From Apoda limacodes (taxonomy: Eukaryota > Arthropoda > Insecta > Lepidoptera > Limacodidae): a stretch of DNA of 64,000 nucleotides. The notes under the pieces are model-generated. The model made no database searches. It was not told where the DNA came from and saw only the letters and a program-made list of their open reading frames with translations. This document shows, piece after piece, positions 11,555 to 23,359 of the stretch (position 1 is the first letter of the stretch; every line of letters begins with the position of its first letter). The stretch is taken from the NCBI GenBank assembly GCA_946406115.1, contig OX291550.1, positions 4,702,803-4,766,802 on the forward strand. Direction: 5' to 3'. The position numbers and the translations under genes are program-made.

Positions 11555-11636
11555 GCGGTAAATCTCAGTTTAACTTAAAAACTTTTGTTTTATAAGTTGG
11601 AAAAACTGAGTTATTCACGATGTTACTGCATCCCGT
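11555..11636 (+). repeat. Unclassified dispersed repeat, copy 1
   Basis: It starts GCGGTAAATCTCAGTTTAAC and continues through AAGTTGGAA and GAGTTATTCACGAT to CATCCCGTT. A second copy in the same orientation is at 27786-27866. The two differ at scattered positions. I recognise no family. Confidence 0.7.
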
Positions 11637-11741
11637 TACAGATTCAATTCTGTTTAAGATGGCAAAATAACGACTTAATATTTTTTTATATTTTTATATT
11701 ATTTTTGTTGCTATTTTGTTGCTATTTTGTTGGATATATCA

Positions 11742-11896
11742 GGTACCTTATCGGGAACAGTCTCGAGCTATTCAGACTCTGGGATTCGAGACAAAAATAT
11801 ATGGAAGTTTGAGTTACCTCCCGACACCTGTGAATATACTTGCATACATTTTTCTCTCGAGTCCGAATAGCTCGAGACTGTTCCCAATAAGGTCCC
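11742..11896. repeat. Inverted repeat with ~50-bp arms
   Basis: GGGAACAGTCTCGAGCTATT in the left arm (11742-11800) is repeated in inverse at 11843-11896, with an 8-bp difference inside the arm and a ~42-bp spacer. It lies 90 bp before a CR1 3' end. It is a candidate foldback MITE with no identified target duplication. Confidence 0.7.
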
Positions 11897-11987
11897 AGGA
11901 TGGAAAACACCAGTGTAAGAGAATTCCCGTGTTATTAAATGTATTAAATTGTTATATGCCACAAATTAACGGATATTAAAAGTAATG

Positions 11988-12240
11988 CAATGTCGCGTAC
12001 AGTGCGGTTTCAGAGAAACTTCCTCCCGCGAACGCTTAAGTTGTGGAATGAGCTCCCTGCCAAGGTTTTCTGCAAGGACTACAGTATGGAGTTCTTCAAG
12101 AAAGAAGTTATTAGATTTCTGAAGGGTCGGCAATGCGCAAGTGATAGCCCTGGTGTTGCAAGCGTCCATAGGCTACGGTGACCGCTTACCATCAGGCGGA
12201 CTGTAAGCTTGTTTGCCATCGTAGTGGTATAAAAAAAATA
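11988..12240 (+). mobile_element. CR1-type LINE, 3' end only
   Basis: The frame at 11990-12181 encodes the conserved C-terminus of the reverse-transcriptase ORF (FQRNFLPRTL, WNELPAKVF, DYSMEFFKKEVIRFLKGRQ). It is followed by the family tail, CGGTGACCGCTTACCATCAG then TTGTTTGCC, and ends in GTGGTATAAAAAAAA. The 5' part is missing, as expected from incomplete reverse transcription. Confidence 0.85.
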
Positions 12241-15200
12241 ACTAAAATGTAGATCATTTGCGTGCGTGCATGCGATGGAATGGGAGGTTGTGAAAACGGT
12301 GACCTTTCAACCAAATATGGAGAAAACTTGTGGTTTGCTATCAATTTTGCATCAAAAAACAGTATAATTAAACCTCAATTATGCATTGGCATGATTTTTG
12401 TATTTCTTATTCATAAAAAGTACACAATGACCTTTCTACCTACTTAGAAGTTTATTGAAAATACAGTTCTTCGAATTCAATACAATACATGTTCGACGAA
12501 ATTTAGAAGCAAGAATATAAACAAAATGTTATTTTGGCAAATATTATTGGTATTAAAAATTAGTAAGTAAAGTCAAGGTTGAGGATTGACTTAAACTTAA
12601 GACGACGATATACTTTGATAAAGACGGTCTGCCTTAAAACTTATTCTAGATTGAAGTAAAGCAAGTCATAGATGTAGAAAAATACAAATTGAAAATTAAT
12701 CTTTGATAATTGAAAAACAGCAATTCATCACAAACAGTTCCGTTACCCATAGTAACAACCCTTATTTTCGTTACAACCCTCTTGTACTTATCTAAGATGA
12801 CCTATCAACAAATTGCTGTACTTTATCAAGAAGCTCCTTTTACCGTTTATCCCCTACTTAGTCCGATACCGTCTACGTCGAACATAAAACTTTTATCGGT
12901 TGTTCACATTCACCCAAAATTAGCTATTGATTATGGTGGACGCGAAAAATAGGACATTTTATTGACTGGGTTGTGTTTATTATTAACTTTTAATTAAAAT
13001 TGTTATATTTCAAAATAGTATTTTTTATAAGATATTTAGCGAGTTATTTTGGCTTGTGAAAATGTTTTTTTTTTTAATTTATAAGAGAAAGTCATATTAT
13101 AAGACTAGTTAATATGAAATGTTGGTAAATACCTAGTTAAATTTATATTTGAATCTCTTAAAATCCTACATAAATAATTTACCTAAAAAATTATAACCAT
13201 AGAAATAAACAGCAAACAAAAAGTAAACTTGTCTCATGAAAAGAATACCTTGTCTAATCTAGCTCCTTGTGACAATGTGCCCATTACACTGGCGGCTTAA
13301 ACGACCAAACGAAGGCGTTGAGTAAGGAAACACCCTGCCTGGTAGGTAGCCGGAAGTCAAAATAAGTCTTTTAGATAAACGATTTTTAAAAAATTTGGCA
13401 TCCGATGACCGACGACTTAATTTAACACATTAAAAAAAAATAACATTAAACTTAATTATTAAAGACGGCCTTAAGCGTTAAATGTTATAAATAACGGGAG
13501 AGCCGGCACAGTTCCATCTAGCGAATAAATTGCCTTATGCTCGATGTTGCTAAAGCGCTTTGGTTAATTTTTATGATATTTGGGCAGTGCTGTTCAAGCA
13601 GCTTTTTTAACCTATGTTGCTCGAACGCGCAATGAACAAACCGAGGGCTGAGTGCGCTTTCATTTGTTGTCAATTAAAAATAGTCTTATTTGTTCTAAGA
13701 TAAAACACATTTCAACTTAGCTAGCAGTTGGCGTTAATATTATTCGATGATAACCGTTAAAAAGCAAGTTACATAAAATAATAGACTTTATTTGGCTAAA
13801 GGTAGGGCTCTTAATTGAGGTCAAGGAAAAAATAACTTTTAATGTTTGTAAAATTGTTTATTTCGTTCAAAAATAAATTTAACACATTACTAACTAGGGC
13901 ATGCAGAACCGGAACCGCTGCCTTATTAACAATGAGTTAGCAAAAAATTGCTAACGCGCGGTGGCCGCGCAAGCAGTTTGCGGTATTGCTCTAGCTACGA
14001 AAACGCTCAGCGACCAGCTTTGTTCAAAAATTGACAACATTTTATTGAAGTATAGCACTATCTCTTTTTGTTGTAAAGAAAATGGTGTTTCCCATTTCTA
14101 CTGTTACGTTACATATCTGTACATCATATTAAATGTTTGAACACAGGTTGAAAGTGCATTTTCAAAGTACGAGACTAGCACCATCTATTAGGCAGTAGCG
14201 GTATTAACTAAAAATGTTATCAGCGTTTCTTCTTTTTGATTTTGCCCTTTAATGTTGGAATTTGTAAACTGTTATGATCGTTTTACACATAGTTTTTTAT
14301 TAATAAAACTAAAAGAACTTCATATTTTGAGAAACTTGATATGTAATGTCCTTTTGTAAATGACTGTCAATACAACAAACAATATTACATATTAATATTG
14401 TAGATAGTCTTTAGAAACAATAAATTTTATATTTTACATTTTGGGGTTTTATGAAATTTTCGATATGTAACACTGCTTTGTTTACATTGAAATTGAATCT
14501 TTAAAATTTAGAAATTCAAAAAGTAATTTCCTGAAACTGTGCCGTAAAATAAAAAGGCACATTGATTCGGAGTCTTGTTTTATTTTTCTTTACCTAGTAC
14601 CTACAAAGAAAACAATTACAAAATCCATGAGGAAGGTTGGTGTTATAGTAGATGTAGAAGGTGTTATTCTTTCAATCTAAAAACGTCATCTTTGTGGCAT
14701 CTTCCAAAACCACGTCGTACCTGAAGGCTTAGGTACTCTGGACAACAATAATTCCAATCGAAGGTATGTAAGCAAATCTTAGTTATAGTCACGCTTTAAA
14801 GCCAATACCTACTCTAGATCCCTACATACGCTGCAAATACAAGTGATAAATAGGTAATCTCATGATTTTGTAGAATTGAAGAAAAAGCCTGTCTATATAC
14901 TGCTGTTTATCAAATGGCATTTATACTGAAATTGTATACTAAGCATTGAGAGCTACTCATCTGTAGTACTCACATAACACGATTGTTCGTACAGGGACTG
15001 ACCTATTAAATATGATGCCAAAATATTTATCATAACTTAAGTTTGATTAAACCTAATATATGTATAGTTGCACTTATTTGATTGACAAGTCTTGAGAATG
15101 ATAGCGCTGAATAATAAGTATTAAAATTGTATCTTTTAATATCTTGCCTACACTTAAAAGATACTTCATTATGTAATATATCCAGTAAAGAATAGTTTCT

Positions 15201-15685
15201 GTTACTGAGTATGATGTGTAATACGGACTACTGCTACAAGGGGGATATTTTAGGTCTGTGCACAAAACGTCAGTACTAAGGAATTCTTTAAAAATCAATT
15301 CACCGATATCTTATAATTTTTCTTGTTTCAGTATTAAAGAGATGATGTTGATGTTTTATTTCAGGTTGCCTGTCATTGTCACAACCAGTAGAGTAATGTT
15401 TTTTATATTGTTTCAGTTATCTTGGAAAGGAAATGCAAGTTTAAGAAAGTGAAAAAATTTAAAAGTCTTACAAAAGTCAAGTACTGAAAACATCAACAAA
15501 GGATCATTGCTGCTCTAAATGGATCGAATACTGTAGCGGGATACCACAGCAGAATTAGATTAAGTACAAGAATTGAAATAATGTAATAAAAATTTTAATT
15601 AAAATTCTTCTCAATTTATTTTGTGCTATTATTTAACTAAAACCTATCATTTCATAACTATTCTATCATTAACAAAATGTCTTAT
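12241..15685. other. Non-coding stretch, nothing recognised
   Basis: I see no gene or transposon. Minor points are an 8-bp-arm palindrome GTTAGCAA/TTGCTAAC near 13935 and a CpG-containing patch near 13955-14010. An 80-codon frame at 12710-12952 lacks an ATG start and resembles nothing I know. Confidence 0.4.
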
Positions 15686-15689
15686 GCAT

Positions 15690-16090
15690 ATCAATTAAGT
15701 GAACTGCTGAACGATTTGATGATTTCCTTAACATATCAGCCTTACAAACACTGCTAGATATAGGCATATCCCATGTATTTCTTAAACAAATCGGTCTGTA
15801 CCACTTAAATTCATCTAGGACAACCCTCTAGGTTGTCAGTCCACCTGGTGCTACCACATTGAGTTGGAATTGATGGTGGCATGTCAATAAAGAAGATTTA
15901 ATTATTCTTATGACTACGGTCTCTAATCAAGAACCTTCTTTTTTCTTTGTTAATAAGTTCTACGTGCACTCCTGTTACCTTGTAAAGGATCTCCAAGCAT
16001 TGCACTTTCTATTGCCCAAAGAGCAGTTTTGAGCTTATGAGGTGAACAGTCTTGAGCACTAGTCACAGTTTTATAAAATTTCCCACTTTT
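15690..16090 (-). mobile_element. Decayed RTE-type LINE, C-terminal part
   Basis: Read on the minus strand, one frame gives HKLKTALWAIESAMLGDPLQ, the counterpart of the conserved HKLKTAQRAxERAMLG block of lepidopteran RTE reverse transcriptases. Downstream another frame gives STRWTDNL, the PTRWTDDL block, and KWYRPICLRNTW at the tryptophan-rich end. Several stops and frame changes show a long-dead copy. Confidence 0.65.
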
Positions 16091-16436
16091 GACCTATACA
16101 CTTGGTGAAAGCTGCAGCTGGTTGACAAAAGTTTATCATGGTTGAAGATGATCTAGCGGCTAAAGTAAGGCTTGCTTTTTACTAAAGGCCATAATCTATT
16201 GTAGAAGTAAGTGTTGACTGCCTTCTTTGAATATTGATTTCCTACACTTAAAATTTAACCTGAGCACTTATAAGTTCTAGATGTGGTTACCCAACAAAAA
16301 CTTGTGTATTCATTATATTAGGTGTATGGTTTGTTCATACACTCTTTAAGTCATCATCAACCAACAATTATGATTTTTTGTTTGTAAATAAGTTGTTGGT
16401 TAGTGATAGGTCAATAGTTTTATTACAAGTGATGCC

Positions 16437-16525
16437 CTAGTTGTTGCACGTGTCCATATTCTGCGGTGACCGTTTACCATCAGGTGGACTGCAAGCTTGT
16501 TTATCACCTTAGTGGTATAACAAAA
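16437..16525 (+). mobile_element. CR1-type LINE, 3' tail only
   Basis: Only the untranslated tail remains: GGTGACCGTTTACCATCAGG, then GCAAGCTTGTTT, ending TTAGTGGTATAACAAAAA. It is the same family as the 11988 copy, reduced to about 90 bp. Confidence 0.75.
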
Positions 16526-18945
16526 ATGCCGGTTTGTTTTTATAGTTTATTGTATTATGTTGTATTATGGTAATAATAATATTTCATTCCATGTGTGCTT
16601 GTTGTGTATATATTTCATTTATTCCTTAGTAACATTCATTTATTAACATGTAGATAGTACTGCTGACTACATTTTGTCCTTTTTTATTTGCAGAAAAGTT
16701 GCAGTATTCACAAATTCAGGTGCTAATTCCATTTTGCTATCATGACAGCATAGGTATATCGACCTTATAACATATCTTCATCATATCTGCAAAATAATTT
16801 AGAAAATTAACTATAAACAATAGGTATTAAGGTAAACAGTATTATAAGTTATAATAAGTAGGTCCTGGAGCTAAGCAGCATATTCTAGGGTTTGAAAAGA
16901 GTAATGGAAGAAATCCTACTAATGCTTTATACAATATGTTTAAGTTAGTGACAATGATGGAATGAAATTTTGCACACACAGATTATTATAAGAATTGACC
17001 AACAAATATTTTATAATGATTATTCTGTTGAGTAATAATCAGCTGATTAAGTTTATTCCAAAACTACTTTTTAATTGCAATATTGTGTTTAAGAACACCT
17101 GTAGGCTATGCTGTAGGACAATATTTGCTCTCTGCCTTATAGAAATATATAAATTGGCAGTTTTCTTCTAATTCACTTTGATTACCTATGTTTACAGAAT
17201 AATTCTTAATGTTGTTTTTTTAATTGAGTTGCCCTAATGATTAAATACTATATTTGTGAGCGTTGGGTAGGTATACTTGCAGAAAACTGACCAAACATAT
17301 AAGAAAGGGTAGTTAGGTATTGCAATTCCAAGAAATACCACTTCAATTGTTTGGTATATTTTAGGTTATAGGTTTTAACTGCGAGTTTTCCTACTTCATT
17401 TATGGTGTAATGAATTTTGTTCGATTTTACTAATCTTATGTTGTCCACTTCCTAGATTCCTTTATTAGTAGGTAACAGTATTTTATAGGCGATTTTGGAT
17501 TTTAAATCAGCACAGACAGATTCTCTGGTATTCTTTCCATTATTATTAGCGAGTTAAAATTCACAAACACACACAAAATTAACCAAAACACTAGTTTAAA
17601 CAGAAAATTGTATTAGGTACGACAAAGCGTATTCTGACCTCGCACACTGGTTTCTGTTGTGTTACTTAACTTTGATTCATTTCTTGCGGATATCTGCTTT
17701 AACAATCAATGTTTTGAAAATGTCTAAAGTCTTTAATTAATTTGATATTAGCTTTACAATGAAGAAGCGATCAGTTTGCAGCCATTTAAAATGTAAACGC
17801 AAATTTGACAGTTCATATGGCTGGCTAACCGCTCGCTAATCGTGATTGTTGTCATTCATAATTCCAATTTTGGAGCTTTCTATGACGCGCATTGATTGAA
17901 AATGCATTTTAACTCCGAAATCGCCTGATAGAGGCGCTAGCGTCGACCTATTGCTACTTGCATCGCGACTGCTGCTTCATAATTCGAAATTGGTGTTTGA
18001 CAGCGATTATTGCGAAATATTAGGATCTTTCTCTGCTCCCGCAAGATTGGTGAATAACCCCGCCGGTTCCACGGAACTTATTTTTGTATTGGGTTAATCT
18101 TCAAAAGATAAATACCCGGTTTCCTGGGAGGAAATCTGATTATATTTCACAAATCTACTGATGATGATTGAAATGTGATTGATTACAAAATTATTATTTA
18201 AGTTTTTTTTAATAATATGCTTTTTTTTTAATGCGTTTTATTTTGTCAGTTGCAGATAAAATCTTGTACGCAACTACTAAAAATTGGTTTGTTTGAACTC
18301 GCGCCATGTAAAAATTATCTTCATTTCATAACAGCAGCTTAAATAGCTATATTACAAAATAAATATTCTTACTAATTACGTTAAACACTTAAAACTTACA
18401 CTATTGGATTAATACATTAATGGAAATGGAAATAATGTATTCAATATGCACACTGCGAGTCGAAATTCGTAAAATGCTAACACGCGCGGTGAGCCTAAGG
18501 CGCTGTGACGTCCGCCGAGGGACGTTCATCCGTTTCGCCCGTTTTGCGGGTCAGGCATTTTACCAAAAAATTTGACTGTATATCGGTCAATTTTTTGATC
18601 ATTTAAAGTTTTATTTATATACAACAACTGTCAACGCAAAATGCTTATTAACTTGATTCTTCTAAACTTAGTGAATGGTCTTTTACTCCTATTACAGTTT
18701 ATCTGGGAATATCGATGTTGTGATGATGGTGGTGACGATTTATCAGATGTTTTATTAGCGGAGTAATGTTTTGTTTTTAATATATTTAATTTCTAAAGCG
18801 CGTAACCTCTCTAATCCAGGGCTTATATGGTCGGTTAGGTGCGTTATTATAGTGTGAATGACGTCATATGTTGCCTTTTTCATTTTTATTATTGAGAGTA
18901 CGAGCTCAACTACCGAGCTTTCGAACTAACTAAATTAATCAGCTT
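16526..18945. other. Non-coding stretch, nothing recognised
   Basis: No gene is recognised on either strand. A GC-richer patch occurs around 18480-18555 (GCGCGGTGAGCC, GTCCGCCGAGGGACG). I cannot assign it. Confidence 0.4.
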
Positions 18946-19080
18946 TCGGAAACTCCCTAGGTTGGCTGAAAGAAATCGCATTAAGCGATAAATCCGCCTT
19001 AGTGCATACAATTTTATAGGTTAATATAATCCTGTAATAGATTTTATATGTGCTATAAGTTTTAAATAAATAAAATGTAT
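18946..19080 (+). mobile_element. LINE 3' UTR-like fragment
   Basis: The motif GAAATCGCATTAAGCGATAA followed by CCGCCTTAGTG and an AT-rich TTAAATAAATAAAAT end resembles a 3' untranslated end shared by many animal LINEs. No coding part is left. Confidence 0.4.
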
Positions 19081-20389
19081 AAGAGCTTAGTGACGCTTTT
19101 ACTCTACATAATATATAATTAAATTACCGTAATAATATTATTATACCATGCAGTTCAATACAATTATAGACTCAATTCAAATTCTACGAATCGTTCATGT
19201 TCGGCTCTTGGAAAGTTTTAAACTTGAAAAGTACAATCGAGTTTATTTGTTCCCACTTGGAGAACATCATTAGGCTAAGTGTAGACGCTACGCATTTATT
19301 AATTTAATGATCTTTTGAATTGAGATTCAAAGAAAACTTTATATATTTTGCTTTAATAAAATCATTAACCGAAATAATAACTCAATTGGCTCGAAGTCAA
19401 ACATTTTAGCTTATCATGGAATTAAAAACATTTGTTTTTATTTAGTATAATGTATTTTACGCCGATGACCACTACCTTGCGGGAGACTCTACTAAGTTAT
19501 TTTTTTCTACGTCTCTATATTTGAACCGTCAAACATGGCAACTTTATTATGTTTTTTTTAGTTAATTTAGAATTAAACTATAACAGTTGCTCGGTGTTGG
19601 GGAGGTTCTAGATGAGGGTGGGTGTGGCACTGTGACGTGTACCTGTATATGTATATACATATTTGCATAGATTTTAGGTATTTGGTGGCTTGGTTCCTGC
19701 GTGATTTACGGTAACAGGTTTACACCTGGGAAGTTTATTGTCACTTCTTCTTCCTTTCGGCTTGTTTCCGAAGTGACAGTAAATGCTGTGCACTGACTGT
19801 CGTGTGGGAGCTGGGCTACTTCGTGATATACAACGTCTGTGAGTATGTGAATGCATTGGGTGTGTGTGCACGTTGATGCAACCTCTCGCGTTTCGGGCCC
19901 TCTCTGGCGCCGGGCGGCCGATGGTGGATTGCAGCGGGTTCTTGATACTATATTTATTATATTAATATACTGGCACCTATTTAAGTTTATATATATATAT
20001 ATATATATATAATCTAGAAGTATTAATTTTTAAAACGCTGTTTGTATTTTATGTACTATGTATTTTCGTATGTACTAGTTGTTACCGACGGCACCGCCCG
20101 TGCTGGTTTGGCGAAGGATTTCTACGACCACTCCCGAATTATAGTTAAAAAGTTGCAATAGCAAGCTCTACCTTTGGCTGTAGTTCATGCACTCGGTTTT
20201 TACTGATTTCGGTTATTCCTGGATTCGAATTCGGTAATTATTTTAGAATTTTGGTTTTTTGTGAAATAAAAGAAATTTTGCTAGAAACTTTAGTTTTACT
20301 GAATAAAAAGTCAAGCCTACGTGCTTTTCCGTCTCTTCAATTATCTCAGTGTGAATTTTTAGCTCAATTAGATACTCCAATGTGTCGTG
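19081..20389. other. Non-coding, with GC-rich patch and AT microsatellite
   Basis: A GC-rich patch at 19880-19940 (CTCTGGCGCCGGGCGGCCGA) stands out from its surroundings but shows no frame. An (AT)n tract lies at about 19988-20012. No gene is recognised. Confidence 0.4.
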
Positions 20390-20640
20390 AAGCACGAACA
20401 AACGGACATACTCATTATCGCATTCATAATATACTAGCTTTTACTCGCGGTTCCACCCGCCCTATATTCGGTCATCGGTGTAGGATTTCAAAGGAAACTC
20501 CCAAATGATACCTATGTCCTTCTCCGGGACTCAAACTATCTATATTCTAATTTTCATCTTAATTGGCACAGCGGTTTGAACGTGACGAGGTAACAAACAA
20601 ACAGAGTTACTTTTGCATTTATAGTATACATAGATAGTAT
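20390..20640 (+). repeat. Dispersed repeat of the GGTTCCACCCGCCC type
   Basis: It contains GCGGTTCCACCCGCCCTATA, GGTGTAGGATTTCAA, CGGGACTCAAACTATCT and an end with GTAACAAACAAACAGAGTTAC and CATTTATAGTATA. The 33015-33405 repeat is the same family. It is common in Lepidoptera; the class is not determined here. Confidence 0.6.
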
Positions 20641-20689
20641 GGATATTTTTAAGTGTATGTATGCATATTATGTATGCAAGAATATAATT

Positions 20690-20820
20690 GTAATGGTAAT
20701 AATCATTTTAAATAGAACTTCTTGCCAGCTCATTTTGGCAAAAATTAACATTGTTTACATTGTTTTGGAACCTAATCGAATAAATGTTGTTTGATTTAAT
20801 TTGATTTGATTTAACAAATG
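20690..20820 (+). mobile_element. LINE 3' end with TTTGAT-type tail
   Basis: The stretch has ACTTCTTGCCAGCTCATTTT followed by GAATAAATG and a TTTGAT microsatellite tail. This matches the tail style of Jockey-like elements. The coding part is absent. Confidence 0.5.
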
Positions 20821-21396
20821 AACTTTCTGGTAAGTTAAGATGATGAACATCATTTAACTTTTGTCGATTTATCTTTTAAGCACGTAATATACATTTAAGT
20901 GACATAATTTTTAAATTTTGGGTAAACTTTACAAAACTTTAGTGTTGTCATGAATAATAATAATTCTACGTTGTACAGTTATTATTAAAAGGGCATATTC
21001 TTTGCAAGAATCGGAGTATGGTAAAGATGACATGAGAAGGTAATGTTGCCGAGTTTAACGGAACTTTTTTTTTTTAACATTTATGTACTAGGAACACATA
21101 ATTTGCTAAGAGTTTGTATGTTTACTTCAAATATTACAAATACGCGGTGGGTTGCCATCTACAACCTAAGTACAATTCATTAGAACATACGTAGCAAATA
21201 CTGAAAACGTTTTAATTCATTATATTTATTAGCTATGAGATTGTCAAGACAAATAAAAGGGACAGAATATATTGAGTTTCCTGATCGGAATACTGATAAG
21301 GTATGTGAGGAAGGGAAAATATATATTCAATACTGAATGCATAGAAGATTTTCTGTTGTCGAATATGTATCACTTATCATAAATTAAACCCATTGC
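20821..21396. other. Non-coding, nothing recognised
   Basis: No gene, RNA gene or repeat could be recognised. Confidence 0.4.
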
Positions 21397-21590
21397 GTTA
21401 TGGGTACCAGGCAACGGATACAAACACATAAATATAACTTTTTTATAAATACATACATATCATACATAAATACACCCAGACTTAAGACAAACACTAATGT
21501 TCCTAAATGTTTGTCCAGTGTGGGAATCGAACCCACACTATCTGCACAGCAGCTGGCCACACTACCAACTAGGCTTCAAGGGATATATCT
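21397..21590 (-). mobile_element. tRNA-derived SINE, minus strand
   Basis: Read on the minus strand it has a D-loop-like AGTTGGTAGTG, a perfect B-box GGTTCGATTCCC, then a body with TGGACAAACATTTAGG and GGGTGTATTTATGTATG, and the 3' block ACGGATACA-type sequence inverted at 21400-21420. The tRNA-like head identifies it as a pol III SINE. It faces the plus-strand copy at 21640. Confidence 0.75.
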
Positions 21591-21639
21591 TAAATATTTA
21601 AATCATATTAAGTTAAAAGTAGTATATACCGACTGCTAC

Positions 21640-21905
21640 TTGACTCCCTCGCAGCATAGTTGGTAGTGTTGCCGACTGCTGCGCAGAGGGTGTGGTTTCC
21701 ATTCCCGCATTGGACAAACATTTATGTGATAAATAACATTTGTGTTCGTCTTGAGTCTGGGTGTATTTATGTATGTATTTACAAAAAAAAAGTAATATAT
21801 ATGTATCTGTATCCGTTGTCTGACACCCATAACACAAGTTCTGCTTAGTTTGGGGCCAGACGGCGCTGTGTGTAATGTCCAAAAATATTTATTTATTTAT
21901 TTATT
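21640..21905 (+). mobile_element. tRNA-derived SINE, plus strand, near full length
   Basis: The head has ATAGTTGGTAGTGTTGCC (A-box region) and GGTTTCCATTCCC (degenerate B-box). The body contains TGGACAAACATTTATGTG and the 3' block CCGTTGTCTGACACCC with GGGCCAGACGGCGC. It ends in a TATTTATTTATTTATT tail. This is the most complete copy in the window. Shorter copies lie at 32.3, 38.4 and 59.3 kb. Confidence 0.8.
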
Positions 21906-22415
21906 ATAACCATTTTTAAATTGAAACAAAGAAAGTAATTCTAAAACGAGCTAAATTTTTGATTGTGTACCTAAGTTACCTCAGAGATTATAAAGATATA
22001 TCGTCACTAATTTTATTACTGACGATTTCATGTCAAGATTGGTTTTAAATAAATTTAAAAAGGGTCAGTTAGTAGGTAGTTAGGTAATATTTTTTTTCCT
22101 CAAAAATATTAGTAAAACAAACTAAATTCAGTTTCAAAATTTTCAATAACAGAAATGAATAAAATTTAAGTATAAATATGATGATATTATTGGAATTTGT
22201 TGTTGAAACAATTTTTTGGATTTAATTTAGTAAAGTGAGAAAATAAAAGGTTTATGACGTAAGCTGGCTTTTGTGTGCGTTATACTGGTATTATGGTATT
22301 ATTATATCAATAATCTTTTCGTTTTTATGATTTTTTGGTAAATAAAGGAAACGACCCTGGTTTATGTTGAAGTAACCATTGAATTTAAAACAGTGTCTTT
22401 AAATTATTTAACAAC
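21906..22415. other. Non-coding, nothing recognised
   Basis: AT-rich DNA with no recognisable gene or repeat. Confidence 0.4.
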
Positions 22416-22419
22416 GAGC

Positions 22420-22628
22420 TTTTGCCAGCGGTCAAATCCGATAACCGATGGGGAAGAAAGGTTCTCAAGTGGCGACCACGGATTGGAAGACGCAGCGTAG
22501 GTCGGCCTCCTACCAGGTGGCCAGACGACGTGGTCAAAGCCGCAGGAAGCGAATGGGTGACTCAGGACCGGTCGTTGTGGAAACATAATGGGGAGGCCAA
22601 CGTTCAGCAGTGGACGGCTTCCGGCTGA
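22420..22628 (+). mobile_element. RTE-type LINE, C-terminal end
   Basis: The 68-residue frame reads NRWGRKVLKWRPRIGRRSVG, RPPTRWPDDVVKAAGS, DRSLWKHNGEANVQQWTASG and stop. This is the conserved extreme C-terminus of lepidopteran RTE reverse-transcriptase ORFs. The endonuclease and the palm domain are missing. The frame is intact over this short part, so this copy is younger than the one at 15.7 kb. Confidence 0.85.
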
Positions 22629-22639
22629 AAAGTAAGACA

Positions 22640-23355
22640 GACAAAAAGACTTACACATTTTTGTAAAGTTCCATCAAAATCAATCCAAAGAGGTCGAAAT
22701 TATAATATAAAAGGCTGTAACATGCGGACTACATTACGGACGAAACTGTAATGTTTACATATTAACAATTAGGCTACGGAACCCTAAACACTATGCTCTT
22801 TTAGGCAGGAGTAACTGATTATAGTTAATTCTGCGTAAAAGTGAATAGTCGATAAAAGTTTTATTAGACGCTATCGCACTTAAGTCGAGCACAAATGTTA
22901 GCTGTCGGCTGGTTTCCTTGATAATAAGATACGCCTTTTTGTCGATGGGTTTTGTCAGATAAGTAAGTAACGCGTAAGTTGTAGTTTGTTAAAGAGAGGA
23001 GTTTTATTGTTTATACTGGCTTTTTCCGCCCGCCCTTAATTTGGTTACCGACGTAGGTTTCATACAGCAACTCTGTTGTTGATGATAAAGAAGTTTGCTA
23101 TAGCTCAATAGAGTAATAAACAAAAAGACACACAGAGTTTATAATTTTATACCATAATAGTGGTTCCTATAGCGGGCCAAGGTTAGTAAAGGACTAAACT
23201 AAAAAACAGTGTTATGGTTAGGGTCACACCGCATGCTGGTTGAGAACCATATTATGCATCTAACTGAAACACTTAGAGGTGTACGATATACCCGTAAGGT
23301 CACTTTTGCACCGGCTAACTGCTCAAACAAAGTTTTCAGAAAAAAAATAAAGGTT
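22640..23355. other. Non-coding, nothing secure
   Basis: A fragment with CTACGGAACCCTAAACAC near 22772 matches the edge of the 43-kb dispersed repeat. Otherwise nothing is recognised. Confidence 0.4.
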
Positions 23356-23359
23356 CGTT

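Noticed and set aside
12710..12952. 80-codon open frame
   Set aside because: Starts without ATG, no known similarity, no splice evidence.
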